64,000 nucleotides of DNA from Paratinospora sagittata (lineage: Eukaryota > Streptophyta > Magnoliopsida > Ranunculales > Menispermaceae), in the NCBI GenBank assembly GCA_035771175.1, contig CM069611.1, positions 14,786,366 to 14,850,365 on the forward strand. Direction: 5' to 3'. Both the position numbers and the translations under genes were made by a program. Within the stretch, counting starts at the first letter, position 1. Every line of letters starts with the position of its first letter. This document shows, one piece after another, positions 45,081 through 55,180 of this stretch. The notes beneath the pieces are model-generated. The model was not told the DNA's origin. It saw only the letters and a list, made by a program, of their open reading frames with translations, and ran no database searches.

Positions 45081-46658
45081 ATGGGCACAAGTGAAGGAAC
45101 GACTTCCGGTAGTAGGGAACCAATTCCCACTAGACTCAAGGAATTGTCCAAAAGGAAGGTTATGACAATGAGGAGTATCGACAATAGAGATCTCCGCCTC
45201 CGGCCCATCCTTCACGAAAAACTTGCAACACTGGGGTGGTTGAACATAACAAAAGTTGAGGGCCACGTCTCCAACAACTTGATGAAATCCTTCTACGGAG
45301 CCATGAATTGCGTGGGACTCCAAGAAGATGAGATTAGCCCTGTTTTGGAGACAACAGTCAAGGGAACAAAGATTTCTATCAACGTCAAAATTATTGCACG
45401 ACCTATGGAGATTCCAATTGAAGATAGAATCATTGATCCACACGAACCCCAAACAGTTGTAAAAATTGCAAAGTCCAACGAACAATTGTTCAATTCCCTC
45501 ACCAAATAGTCGTACACACAATCAACGTACACCAACCTCCCAAACAACCTCCTTAAACCATCTCTTGTCGGACTTGGAAAGATCGTATTCGGCAACATCT
45601 TGCCAGAAAGGAGGACTAGAGGCACTATGTCAAGGGCTCAACTTCTTGTGTTATATTGCATAGAGAAGAAAATTAAGGTCTCCGTACCTCACATCATCAT
45701 CCAACAAATGTTGAGAGTCATTCAAAACCCTGAGAAAGGATCTCCTCGGCTACAGAGTCTTGATCATGAGAATGCTATATGAGGTAAACATCAACTCTTT
45801 TGATAAGTCTTCGAAGCAAATCACTGAGGCCGTTACAGCATCCGCTATCTTCAAGACATATGTCACAAGTGGAGGGATAACTGACATGGAAGTATTCGGT
45901 GCGACTTTAGGAAATGCCGAAAGAATGAGAGACAAACATGGACGTTATCATCGAAAAAGTCGACGCAAGATTCCTGTCAGGGAAGTACCAAATAACGAGC
46001 CAAATCATAATCCTACGTCAAACCCAACCCTAAATAATGATCCAACCGATCGACTATTCACTGAGGAAGATTTATTTGCAAACCTAAATCAACCTCAACC
46101 AAATCAAGATAGACAAAGTGCTCAAGCAAATCCACCTACCTGGAACGTGCCAACTCAAGGCAACGCTTCGTACCAAAGGTTTCCAACTCTTGAGATACCG
46201 TATCAGCCAGTTTCACAAGTTCTTGTGAACCAACAACAATAAAGTTGGGCGGCACCAAATATTGGAAGGTAGGACATCCCAATGAGCCCATTGTTTCAAA
46301 ACTTTTCTCCCCAAACATATCCAAATGTCCAAGAGGATCCTCGTACAATCAAAACAACTACCCCTCACCAATGAGTCAATCGTACAGCCAATACTTTCCA
46401 CCAATGCCTACGGCCTACCCTCCACCTATGGGACAGTCAAACTCTCAACCATCGATGGGGCAATCAACTAACCCATTCGAGCAGTTAAACATGATAGTAG
46501 CTAGTATTGCTGAGATAAAAGAGACTCAAAATACCTTGTTAACACGTATGCAAAACGTCGAAGAACAACTAGCAAATTCTCAACCTTCTTCTAGTAGTCT
46601 GTTTGTACCTAGCAGGAGGTCTGGAAGGAATAGTAGTAGGCATGAAAAGCAGGGATGA
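45081..46658 (+). pseudogene. Extra ORF upstream of gypsy gag, plant-transposon-protein-like
   Basis: Begins at ATG 45081, eight bases after a splice-acceptor-like TTTATTTTCCTTTCAG. First open part to 45509: LRPILHEKLATLGWLNITKV, NLMKSFYGAMN, VKGTKISINVKIIARPMEI. After frame changes, 45600-45780 (MSRAQLLVLYCIEKKIKVSV, PHIIIQQML) and 45760-46242 (LIMRMLYEVNINSF, then a Pro/Asn/Gln-rich tail). A last open part (46245-46658) has MIVASIAEIKETQNTLLTRM, a possible coiled coil. The order of motifs matches the plant transposon protein domain and parallels the extra ORF at 29258-30290. At least two frameshifts. Function unknown. Confidence 0.6.
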
Positions 46659-47420
46659 TCGCTGGCATTGTAAAATTTTATTTTATATATGAATAAAATG
46701 TTTAAGACTATCTTTGGTGGGCCGACTTACAACCATTCTTTCTTTTGTACCACTAACTTTGGAGTGGTATGGGACACAACAAAATTGGAGAATACTAAAT
46801 AAAATGTGGAAGTAAGAAAAGCCACGACCTTGTGTGAAAAGAAACATTTGGAAAAAGTTGCATTGCTAATATTATCACTAAGTTTACACGGTATGGGACG
46901 AGTAAATTTGGACGATACTATTAGTGAACTACTGTCCAGCCGATGTTTTATAGAGATCGTGTTCATACAACTTAACTTGGTTAACACCCTTATTACCAAA
47001 GTCATGTGGTATGGGACACACGAACTTGGATAATAATCGAAAAGACTAAGAGTAAGAGTTTGAATGCATAAGATTGTGATAGAACGTTAGATCAGGATAT
47101 TTACCGAGGCAAATCTTAGAATTCTTATGACTCGTATGGATTTTCAATGAAATATACATGTATGTTCACAAAAACAAGAACCAAATCATTTGAAATACTT
47201 ACAAAGTTGATACTTATTATATAAACATTCTAACCTTGTTTTTACACCATGGCCAAACATACGAGGCACATAAAATTCTTTGATTCCTCAACAAAAACCT
47301 TACACTATACTTAGAAAAATATGTGATTTTTTATATTGCAGTACTCTCGAATTGTTGTTGAGCATACTATAACATTATACTTGGTTAAAATTCCTAAATC
47401 TTGGTTTTATTTTCTCTTTT
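46659..47420 (+). other. Spacer between extra ORF and gag
   Basis: About 760 bp without coding potential. It contains three related phrases TATGGGAC(A/G)..AA.TTGGA..ATACTA (near 46768, 46892 and 47010), a weak internal repeat, and ends in a pyrimidine-rich acceptor-like stretch before gag. Confidence 0.5.
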
Positions 47421-47424
47421 CCAG
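47411..47424 (+). promoter_or_regulatory. Splice-acceptor-like site before gag ATG
   Basis: TTTTATTTTCTCTTTTCCAG ends at 47424, eight bases before the gag ATG at 47432: a long T/C tract, then CAG. Similar CAG sites precede the extra ORFs at 45073 and 52137. No donor was identified, so splicing is a hypothesis. Confidence 0.4.
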
Positions 47425-47431
47425 TGAGAAA

Positions 47432-48595
47432 ATGCAAACCAGGAAGAGAGGAGGGTCACGTATTGTCCGTCCAACAGATGAGGCACCTCCTGAGATTAAG
47501 AATCAGGAACCGCAGCCTCTGACGACAGCACGAGCCATACCAAACACTGACACTACATCTGGGTAGGCAGTGCCACCCCAACCCGCACCATTTGCCATGC
47601 CTTCGAGCATGGAAGCCTTTTTTACCAGATTTATTAAGGCGATGAAAGTCACTGTTCAAACTGTCGTTCGTGAGACCGCGGCCAGTCAGGTTGTCACTGT
47701 ACAGGCACCTGTGAGATCTGGGTCGGAGACTCAAACCGACCAGATTACGAAGTACAAGAGGCTACAACCTCTTACTTTTGCTGGCAGCATTGATGCTGAA
47801 GAGGTGCAAAAGTGGCTGGATGAGTCAAAGAAGGCTCTCGATGCAATGAGAGTCGATGAGACTCGAAAGATTTCACTAGCGACCTACCAACTTGTTGGTG
47901 GAGCAATCACATGGTGGATAACAGTAAAGGAGGACCCAATGGTCAACACCGCGAATATGACTTGGCAACAGTTCGAGTCAATGTTTATTGATGAATATTT
48001 TCCCGGTGTTGTGAAGAGTTAGAAGCGCTAGGAATTCACTAAGTTATACCAAGGCAGCATGACCGTCAGGGAATATGCTGGCAAGTTCAAAGAATTATCG
48101 GTCTACTCTCTCTCCACCATCTCAACGGAGCAAGATAAGACTGAGAAATTCTATAATGGCCTTCGCTCTGATATTCGACAAGCCTTGTCGATCTTGGATC
48201 TCAAGATTTACAAGGAGGTCGTTGACAAGGCCATGAGTTTTGAGCAAGAGAAGATCGTGCAAGAGCAGAGAATGAATAGGGGAAAATAGCCTGCAACGTT
48301 TTCCCAACATGACTCACAACAGGGCAACAAGAAGAAGCCCTACAATAACCAAAACCCAGCCCTCCCAGTCCCTATTCAGAAGAATGAGGCCACAACCCCT
48401 GCGGCTGTACCATCTAACCCAAACCATCAGGGTTTTCGCAATCATGGCCGAGGTGGCCGTCGAAAAGGCAATGGCAGAGGTGGTGGTCACCACCACAATC
48501 AGCATGGCCAACAGAACCATCCGCAGTATCTGCCGACGTGTTACAACTGCGACCAGAAGGGCCATGTAAAATATGTCTGTCCGCACCTTCAGTAA
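47432..48595 (+). pseudogene. Gypsy gag polyprotein
   Basis: ATG 47432 (MQTRKRGGSRIV). After a TAG near 47564 the capsid domain is open to 48022 (PLTFAGSIDAEEVQKWLDES, ISLATYQLVGGAITWW, FESMFIDEYFP), then from 48059 (MTVREYAGKFKELSVYS, FYNGLRSDIRQAL). The C-terminal part is Gly/His/Arg-rich and holds the CCHC zinc knuckle CYNCDQKGHVKYVC near 48540-48585. Stops at 47564, 48020, 48287 and 48593. Retrotrans_gag family; it packages the element RNA in functional relatives. Confidence 0.88.
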
Positions 48596-48659
48596 CCTAT
48601 TCCCGTTGTTTCAGTCCAACAAGCAGCACCTGCTGTTAATGCCCAACCCAGGCAGAACT

Positions 48660-49062
48660 AGAAAAATTAGGGACAACGGAACCAGGGAAGAGCATTTTCC
48701 ATCGCTCAACAACCCCTCCCAGACAACAATGTAGTCGAAGGTACATTTCCCTTGTTCAATACATTGGTACATGTCTTGTTCAATTCGGGTGTTATGCATT
48801 CTTTTATATCGTCTGCATTGGTAAGACATTTAGGGTTGCATCCTGAACCCACAACGGCCATACTCCATGTCACGTCACCTTTAGGATCTGGTACTGACGT
48901 GAAATTGCAGTGTTCTCAATATGAACTTTGAATGTCTGAACAGATCATATATGCGAATCTTTTTGTGATGGATATTGAAGACTTCGACATCATCCTCGGC
49001 ATGGACTGGCTCGCACCATTGAATGCTAAGATCGGTTGTATGAAAAAATAAGTTCAGTTAAC
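48660..49062 (+). pseudogene. Gypsy aspartic protease, active site mutated
   Basis: Retropepsin-like domain: LFNTLVHVLFNSGVMHSFIS, then IIYANLFVMDIEDFDIILGM and DWLAPLNAKIGC. The catalytic Asp of DTG/DSG is Asn here (AAT at 48782-48784), a G-to-A change from GAT, so the protease is dead even apart from the stops near 48928 and 49050. Confidence 0.8.
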
Positions 49063-50465
49063 CTTGGCCACAGGGGACTTTGTCAAGATTCAGGGAACAA
49101 GGAAATGGATACACAACTCGACTGTTGCACTTCTCAAGGCACAGCTTCGAACTTTATCCCTTGGTGATGAAAATGAATCACCAGCGTTGTACCCTCTCAA
49201 AGTACACGATGTCCCAGTAATATCTGAATTCCCAACAGTCTTTCTAAATGACCTTCCTGGTCTACCTCATGTTAGGAAATTCGATTTTGAAATCAATCTC
49301 ATACCTGGGACCGGGCCCATCTCAATTCCACCATACAGAATCTCAAATGTTGAGCTGGTCGAATTAGACAAACAACTGAAGGAATTATAGAGTAATGGCT
49401 TCAACAGAAAGAGTTCATCACCCTGGGGCGCTCTAGTTCTGTTCGTTCGCAAAAAGATGGTTCATTACGACTTTGCATAAGCTCAATAACGTCACCATTA
49501 AGAACAGATACTCGTTGTCCAGGATCAATAACTTGTTCGACCAACTTAGAGATGCAAAATACTTCTCTAAGATTGATTTACGATCTGGTTATCACCAACT
49601 CTGGATCTGAGAGTCGAACATTACCAAAACGACATTCATGGATTTGATGAACCGCATCTTTCGGTTATACTTAGACCGATTTGTGGTGGTTTTCGTTGAC
49701 GATATCTTGATATATTCCTCAACCGAGGAAGACCATAAGATACGTCTGAAGATAGTCCTCCAGACCTTGAAAAGCCACCAGCTGTATGCAAAGTTGAGTA
49801 AGTGCGAATTTTGGGCGAAGTGAGTTCAATTCCTAGGCCATGTGGTTTCAGGCAATGGCAGTGAGGTCGATCCTTCTGAGGTTGAAGCGGTTTTAAATTG
49901 GAAGCAGCCTACCACTATTACTCAGATTAGGAGTTTTCTTGGTTTGGCTGGCTATTACAGACGCTTCATCAAGGACTTCTCAAAAATTGTTGAACCTATG
50001 ACAAAGCTCACTCGAAAAGACGTGCGATTCATCTGGAATCCCGCCTGTGAAGCATCATTTCAAGAATTGAAGAAACACCTCACGACGGCACCAGTACTCA
50101 TTATTCCAAGGAATACACTTGGATTTTTACTATACACCGACGCCCCTCTCCAAGGCTTAGGTGTTGTACTAATGCAAGAAGGCCAAGTTGTCGCATATGC
50201 CTCGAGGCAGCTGAAGATTCATGAGGGTAATTACCCAACACTTGACTTGGAACTTGCAGTTGTTGTGTTTGCACTGAAGTTATGGCATCGTTACCTATAC
50301 GGTGAACGGTTTGAGGTCTTCTCGGATCACAAGAGTCTTAAGTACATCTACACTCAGAGAGACCTAAACCTCCGCCAAAGATGATGGTTGGAATTCTTGA
50401 AAGATTATGACTTTCAACTCCAGTACCATCACGGTAAGGCCAATGTTGTGGCTGATGCCCCTGAG
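49063..50465 (+). pseudogene. Gypsy reverse transcriptase and RNase H
   Basis: RT N-terminus (EFPTVFLNDLPGL, IPPYRISNVELVELDKQLKE), a decayed stretch 49390-49540, then [14 protein letters not shown]. Between ITKTTF and MDLMNRIF (about 49637) roughly 23 codons that normally hold the RYGHYEF and MPFGLTNAP segment are deleted without changing frame. The catalytic [11 protein letters not shown] is kept (about 49690). The connection and RNase H follow ([63 protein letters not shown]), then the WLEFLKDYDFQLQYHHGKAN linker after a TGA in place of Arg near 50382. Confidence 0.88.
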
Positions 50466-50739
50466 TAGAAAATCTTATGTTGCTTGTACTCTTAACTTCA
50501 AAATGGGAAAGTTGGCAACAGAGATGGAGAATTTTAACCTACAACTGATCGAAGAGGAAGCAACCTCATGACTTTCTCAATTATCAGCCAACTCTGAGCA
50601 GGTTCGAAAGATTTCAGCTACTCAAGCCAACGACCCTATGTTAATGGAGAAATGAGAACTTCTACTCAGCGGACAGGACCTTCCTTACTGGTCGGTCTCT
50701 GGAGACGGGGCCATTTTCTATAAAAAAAAACGTCTCTGT

Positions 50740-52041
50740 CTACCGAACGATCCGGAGGTTCGGAAAGAAGTGCTCACTAAGATGCACTGTTCGAGGTTCG
50801 CTATGCATCCTGGGGGTGACAAGATGTACAAGGATGTCAAGCGAAAATTCTGGTTTTCTGGAATGACGAAGGCGATCGCAGACTTCGTTGCTCGATGTCT
50901 CGTTTGCCAGCAAGTTAAGGCAGAACGAAGACTTCCCTCTAGACTCCTTCAATCGTTACATATTGGAGAATGGAAGTGGGAGAACATCACAATGGATTTT
51001 GTTACGACCTTACCTCAAAATAATAAAGGACAAGATGTTATCTGAGTTATCATTGACAGACTTAAAAAGTCTGCACACTTCTTGCCAATAAAGTTCACGG
51101 ATAACCCCACCAAACTTGCTGAACTATATGAAAGAGATATCGTACTCCTCTATGGCATACCACTTACGATCGTCTCTGATCGAGACCCTAGATTCACATC
51201 AAAGTTTTGGCAAAGCTTCCAGAGTAAAATGGGCTCTAAGACCACCATGAGCACAGCCTTTCACCCTCAGACTGATGGGCAGTCTGAGAGTTTTATCCAA
51301 ATATTAGAAGACATGTTACGGTGTTGCATTTTGGACTTTAATGACGGATGGGCAAAGTACTTACATTTAGCTGAGTTTGCATACAACAACAGCTACCCAA
51401 CTAGTATCGGCATGGCATCGTACGAGGCTCTTTATTATCGCCCTTGCAGATCTCCGGTATGCTAGTTAGATATGGCAGATCGACCGCAGTTGGGGCCTGA
51501 ACTAGTTCAAGAGACTTCTGCGAAAGTCACACTAGTAAACGAACGACTTTGTGTTGCACAAAGTCGACAAAAGAGCTATGCTGACAAGTGGAGGCAACCT
51601 TCAGAATTTGATAAGGGGGACTTGGCTTTCCAAAACGTTCAGCCCACAAGAGGTGTCAAACGCTTTGGGATCAAAAGAAAGCTCTCCCCACGGTATATCA
51701 GTCCATTTCAGATCATTGAACGTATTGGCAAACTTGCTTATCGTCTGTCCCTTCCATCGTCCATACCTAAGGTTCATGACGTTTTTCACATATCTATGCT
51801 TTGAAAGTATCGTCTTGATCCTTCGCATATCATCCCTCTAGTCGAGGTTCGAGTTAAGGAAGGAAATAGGTATCAGGAGAGAGCAATACAAATTTTGGAT
51901 AGAAAAACTCAAGAACTACGGCGACGTAGCATACCACTTGTGCAAGTGCTCTAGGATCACCACGGAGTAGAGGAAGCAACATGGGAACTAGAAGCAACAA
52001 TTAAACAGAAATACCCTAAACTGTTTTCTAGTACTAATTGA
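50740..52041 (+). pseudogene. Gypsy integrase
   Basis: H2C2 zinc domain (HCSRFAMHPGGDKMYKDVKR, CLVCQQVKAE) from about 50790. Core with catalytic Asp in ITMDFVTTLP, Asp in VSDRDPRFTS and Glu in HPQTDGQSESFIQ. The C-terminal part has KLSPRYISPFQIIERIGKLA and IPKVHDVFHISML. A tail ends at TGA 52039 with EEATWELEATIKQKYPKLF. Stops replace Trp near 51043 (DVI*VIIDRL) and 51463 (PVC*LDMADR) and Arg near 51802 (SML*KYRLDP). No clear full chromodomain was recognised beyond the tail. Confidence 0.88.
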
Positions 52042-52137
52042 TGATGTGATAACTTGTACTATTTCACTTATCAATAAAATGATGAAACTTTGTTTACCAA
52101 TATCTTAATACATCGTTTCACTTGAATAACTATGCAG

Positions 52138-52650
52138 ATGTCTGAAAATAATATCAATGGATATAGTGATTCACACACACAGTGGCCTCATTGGCAACCT
52201 GTGGCTACTCCTCAAGAATTGGAGTCAAGTCACAATTATTTTGCATCATCAACTCCATCACCACACAGACAGCGATCCTTATCGCCAGAGCGTGCATGGC
52301 TTTTTCGTAACAATCTTGCCCAAAACAACCCCGTGCCCTCATCTTGGCAGGACCTTCTACCCAAATTGCCAAGCGGTCGGATTCGAGCAACAGCACGAGA
52401 AAACATCCCACCGCTCAACCTACCTCCCCTCAAACGATGTAACCAGCGCCCTACACCACCATCTGTTAAGCAAAGGTTGGAATCTTCTGAGGATGAATCC
52501 GACTCCATTTGCTCTCCCTGGTTTCATGATGTTGAGGATTCCACCGGCCACAGTGCCATTCAAGGACCATACAGGCCCTACCCTGAACTAGAAAACGATG
52601 ACGCCAGCAGTGAATCTCAAGCTGATAACCATCATGACTACTTGAACTAA
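52138..52650 (+). CDS. Intact extra ORF between pol and 3' LTR
   Basis: An uninterrupted ORF of about 170 codons starting directly after a CAG acceptor-like trinucleotide (ATG 52138, MSENNINGYSDSHTQWPHW; an in-frame ATG also lies at 52132). The protein is Pro/Ser/Gln-rich and acidic at its end (SSEDESDSICSPWF, NDDASSESQADNHHDYLN), with an Arg/Ser segment (SPHRQRSLSPERAWLF) and Pro-rich repeats (NIPPLNLPPLKRC). No enzyme motif, signal peptide or membrane segment. It lies just before the PPT, where env-like or accessory ORFs sit. It is intact while gag-pol is ruined. Function unknown; I do not recognise the family. Confidence 0.5.
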   Translation: MSENNINGYSDSHTQWPHWQPVATPQELESSHNYFASSTPSPHRQRSLSPERAWLFRNNLAQNNPVPSSWQDLLPKLPSGRIRATARENIPPLNLPPLKRCNQRPTPPSVKQRLESSEDESDSICSPWFHDVEDSTGHSAIQGPYRPYPELENDDASSESQADNHHDYLN

Positions 52651-52670
52651 TTTTGAAGGTTTAATCCTTT

Positions 52671-52684
52671 TAAGGGGGGTAGAG
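52671..52684 (+). other. Polypurine tract of the gypsy element
   Basis: AAGGGGGGTAGAG immediately before the 3' LTR start TGTAATACC at 52685. Confidence 0.9.
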
Positions 52685-54077
52685 TGTAATACCTTAGGAT
52701 TGCACAAAAAAACAAAAACAAAAAAATAAAAAAATAAATTTTGGGTACCTGCCCGAACGTTCAGGCGCCAAATCCTCTATATAAAAAAAGATCCCCCTCC
52801 TCATTTCTCACACCAAATTTACTCCAATTGTGATTTTTCTTCTCCTTTTCACTCATCTTGAGTTTTTGGTCTTTTAAGACTCTCTGTGCTGCGCAACGCG
52901 GTTCTGTCCAGGGGAAAGCGCCAGTTCTGAAAGGAGTTTTTATCTGAAGGTGGGGAACGAAACATAGGTTTGCGTGTCTTATAACTTTTATTAAAGTTTA
53001 CATTCATTTATTATTATGTCTATCATTCATTTACACAGCATTATTTCGTATAACGTTCATACTGTCATACTTATGCATGTATATTTGGAGTTCATGTATT
53101 ACACTGTTGTAATGCCGGATTTGTGGTCAATCTGGCTCAACTAGACTCGGTCTTGTCCTCAGTAACTTTAAATAGTGAACGGGAGGCAACGAGCTGCTCT
53201 AGGCGATTGGTATTTAAGCAGACCTCGTGTCTCACCTCTCAACTGGAGACTGATCTGGTTGGTCTTATTGAAAGCTACCAGCTTATACAAGTAATACTGA
53301 ATGTCCAAACCTTGCACGTAGTGATACCGACCCTGATAAGGATCACCAGACGTTGCCAAAGTTGGTCTAAATGTTAAGTAAAGACTAGACTAGTTCATAT
53401 AGACCAATTCATGCATTGGCATCATACATATCACCACCTAGGGACGTATGTGGTTTATGATTCATAGAATAGTTAGGAGCGATGCTCGTTATTCATCATA
53501 TTTCTCTGGAGAGGGACGTACAATGAGAACCTGGCTACTGCTTGGGAGGGACATCTGTACGTGAATCCAGAGCGTCGTTCCTGAGGAGGGACGTACAATG
53601 AGAACCCGGCTATTCCCGGGGAGGGACATCTGTTCGTGAACTCAGGTGATGTACAGTCATTAAACCATTACGAAACGGTGTCATGCATACATACATATTG
53701 ATTGATTACGATGCTCTCATGTGTATTTAAGATATTTGATTATGAAGTATGTTTTATTAATTGTTATACTCACGAATTATTTTACCCACTGAGCGCATTA
53801 AGCTCACTCCATTATTATCCAATTTTTCACAGGAAATTAGGGTGGACTGGATGCAGGTTTATAGGTCTACATTTTGTACCCTTTGTATTAATTCATTATG
53901 GATTTTGGAAGAATGTTCCCTTGACTATTACATGTACTACATTCTGAATTTAATGAAATCAGACTTGTATTGTATTGTATTTCCGCTGCGTACTCTGCTG
54001 CCATTGTGATAATTTCAAATGCGCTCCCCGTCCGTGGGTGTACCGCTGGTTTAGGCGCGTCCGGGCAGCGTGTGACA
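52685..54077 (+). repeat. 3' LTR of the gypsy element
   Basis: 1393 bp, TGTAATACC to GCGTGTGACA, near-identical to 42652-44020, including the two 75-bp tandem units (53505-53645). A run of A-rich insertions near 52700-52740 accounts for most of the length difference. Followed by GAACA. Confidence 0.92.
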
Positions 54078-54612
54078 GAACACACAAAAGCACATGTTTT
54101 TAAGATTTTGCAAAAGTTGCTCACATTGAAATAAATCATGTATTTATAGTGAAAATATCTTAAAAAAGTAGGAAACTCGTTTCTCCTCAAAATAACAAAA
54201 AATCACAATCTGGACAAAAAGAGGGAAACGCGTTTTCGTACACGAAAACGCGTTTCTATGCAATTTTTCACATTCTGCCATAAAAAATAGGAAAAGCATT
54301 TCTCTAATTGGAAACGTGTTTCTGTATGCACACAACATGAAAACATGTATTTCTTCGAAAATTCTAAGTCCAAAACATATTTTCTTGAGAACTTTAATTC
54401 AAATACATTTAAGAATGATTAATTTAAAAGAATGTGAAGTTCACAACACATGTTAAATCATTTTAAGCTTAAAGTCAAAGTTTTGACTTTTTTAGAAAGC
54501 GGTTGACCTTAAAAACTTGTTAATTTAAAAACATTTTGACTTACTAAAACATGAATGCATGCATGAAATGATTGAAAATAAATGAGCAATATGAAAAGAA
54601 GAAATATTACAA

Positions 54613-54860
54613 CCTAATTCTAAGTAGGAATGCGAAATCAGACTCCTTATGGGAGGTCTCGAGTTCAATTCCTATGGAGGCCCTACACAATTCATCAATG
54701 AATAGTGGGGACAAATGATCTCGTGTACAAGAGACGTCCTTGTGTGACGGTGGTTGTACCGGGATGGGACAATATTATGGATCCATAATGGCTGGCGTTC
54801 ACCCCGAGGGGGTGCGCCCACACCTGGGTAGGGGGCACGCTGTGCAACCCAGGGTGTGAC
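54613..54860 (+). mobile_element. Candidate tRNA-derived SINE
   Basis: About 248 bp of GC-richer sequence interrupting the solo LTR between ATTACAA and AAACTTGTAAG. An A-box-like TTCTAAGTAGG (54618-54628) and a B-box-like GAGTTCAATTCC (54661-54672) are spaced as in tRNA-derived pol III promoters. There is no coding potential. The tail is not a clear A-run and the target duplication is short (possibly ACAA). It could instead be another small insertion. Confidence 0.4.
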
Positions 54861-55093
54861 AAAACTTGTAAGCTCTCATCCTTTTGTCTTCAAGCCAACT
54901 GGTCCAAGTTTTTGACTTTGACTTTGTTTGATCCATTTGAGTTGACTTGAAATCACTAAAATCTTTTATTGGTCTTTTGACTTATCTTTAGTGTTGAAAA
55001 ATGCTATCTGAACTCATTAGCACCATTTGGTATATTGTTTGTAAGCAACAAATCACTGAGAAGAATCTAAGTGAAAAACCACTTAGGTTAACA

Positions 55094-55180
55094 TTATTGC
55101 CTATAAAGCTAAAGTTGAATGGTATAATTGGATTTGCACTTCATTCTAATGAAATTATAAGGCAAATAGTATAACATAAC
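55094..55180. other. Short unique segment between two insertions
   Basis: 87 bp lying between the TTATT-flanked solo LTR and the ATAAC-flanked gypsy element. Nothing recognised. It continues logically at 61765. Confidence 0.6.

Larger units (their letters stand above)
42652..54077 (+). mobile_element. Full-length Ty3/gypsy element with two extra ORFs
   Basis: 11.4-kb plus-strand element bounded by the perfect duplication GAACA (42647-42651 and 54078-54082). LTRs 42652-44020 and 52685-54077; PBS 44026-44036; an AT microsatellite leader; an extra ORF 45081-46658; gag 47432-48595; protease to integrase 48740-52041; a second extra ORF 52138-52650; PPT 52671-52684. The pol order PR-RT-RH-IN and an integrase tail ending in a WE.E..I...YP.LF motif suggest the chromovirus side of Ty3/gypsy; lineage not proven. 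Gag-pol is full of stops. Confidence 0.92.
41724..55093 (-). mobile_element. Sirevirus-type solo LTR hosting a gypsy element
   Basis: Plus-strand edges TGTTGGACACCCAAAAGGG (with GGGAGAGTGAATTAGGTG) and ..CACTTAGGTTAACA, flanked by the perfect duplication TTATT (41719-41723 and 55094-55098). Without the gypsy element at 42652-54077 and its TSD it is about 1.94 kb. There is no PBS, interior or partner LTR, hence a solo LTR. GAAACGCGTTTTCG / CGAAAACGCGTTTC palindromes lie at 54170-54320, and hairpin units CTTTTACGGGCTAAGGATGAG at 41990-42110. Confidence 0.85.

Noticed and set aside
45051..45521. 156-residue minus-strand ORF
   Set aside because: Shadow of the plus-strand extra ORF, which has the recognisable motif pattern and element orientation.
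54618..54672. A functional tRNA gene from the A- and B-box-like motifs
   Set aside because: No cloverleaf can be drawn and flanks fit an insertion; kept only as a SINE candidate.
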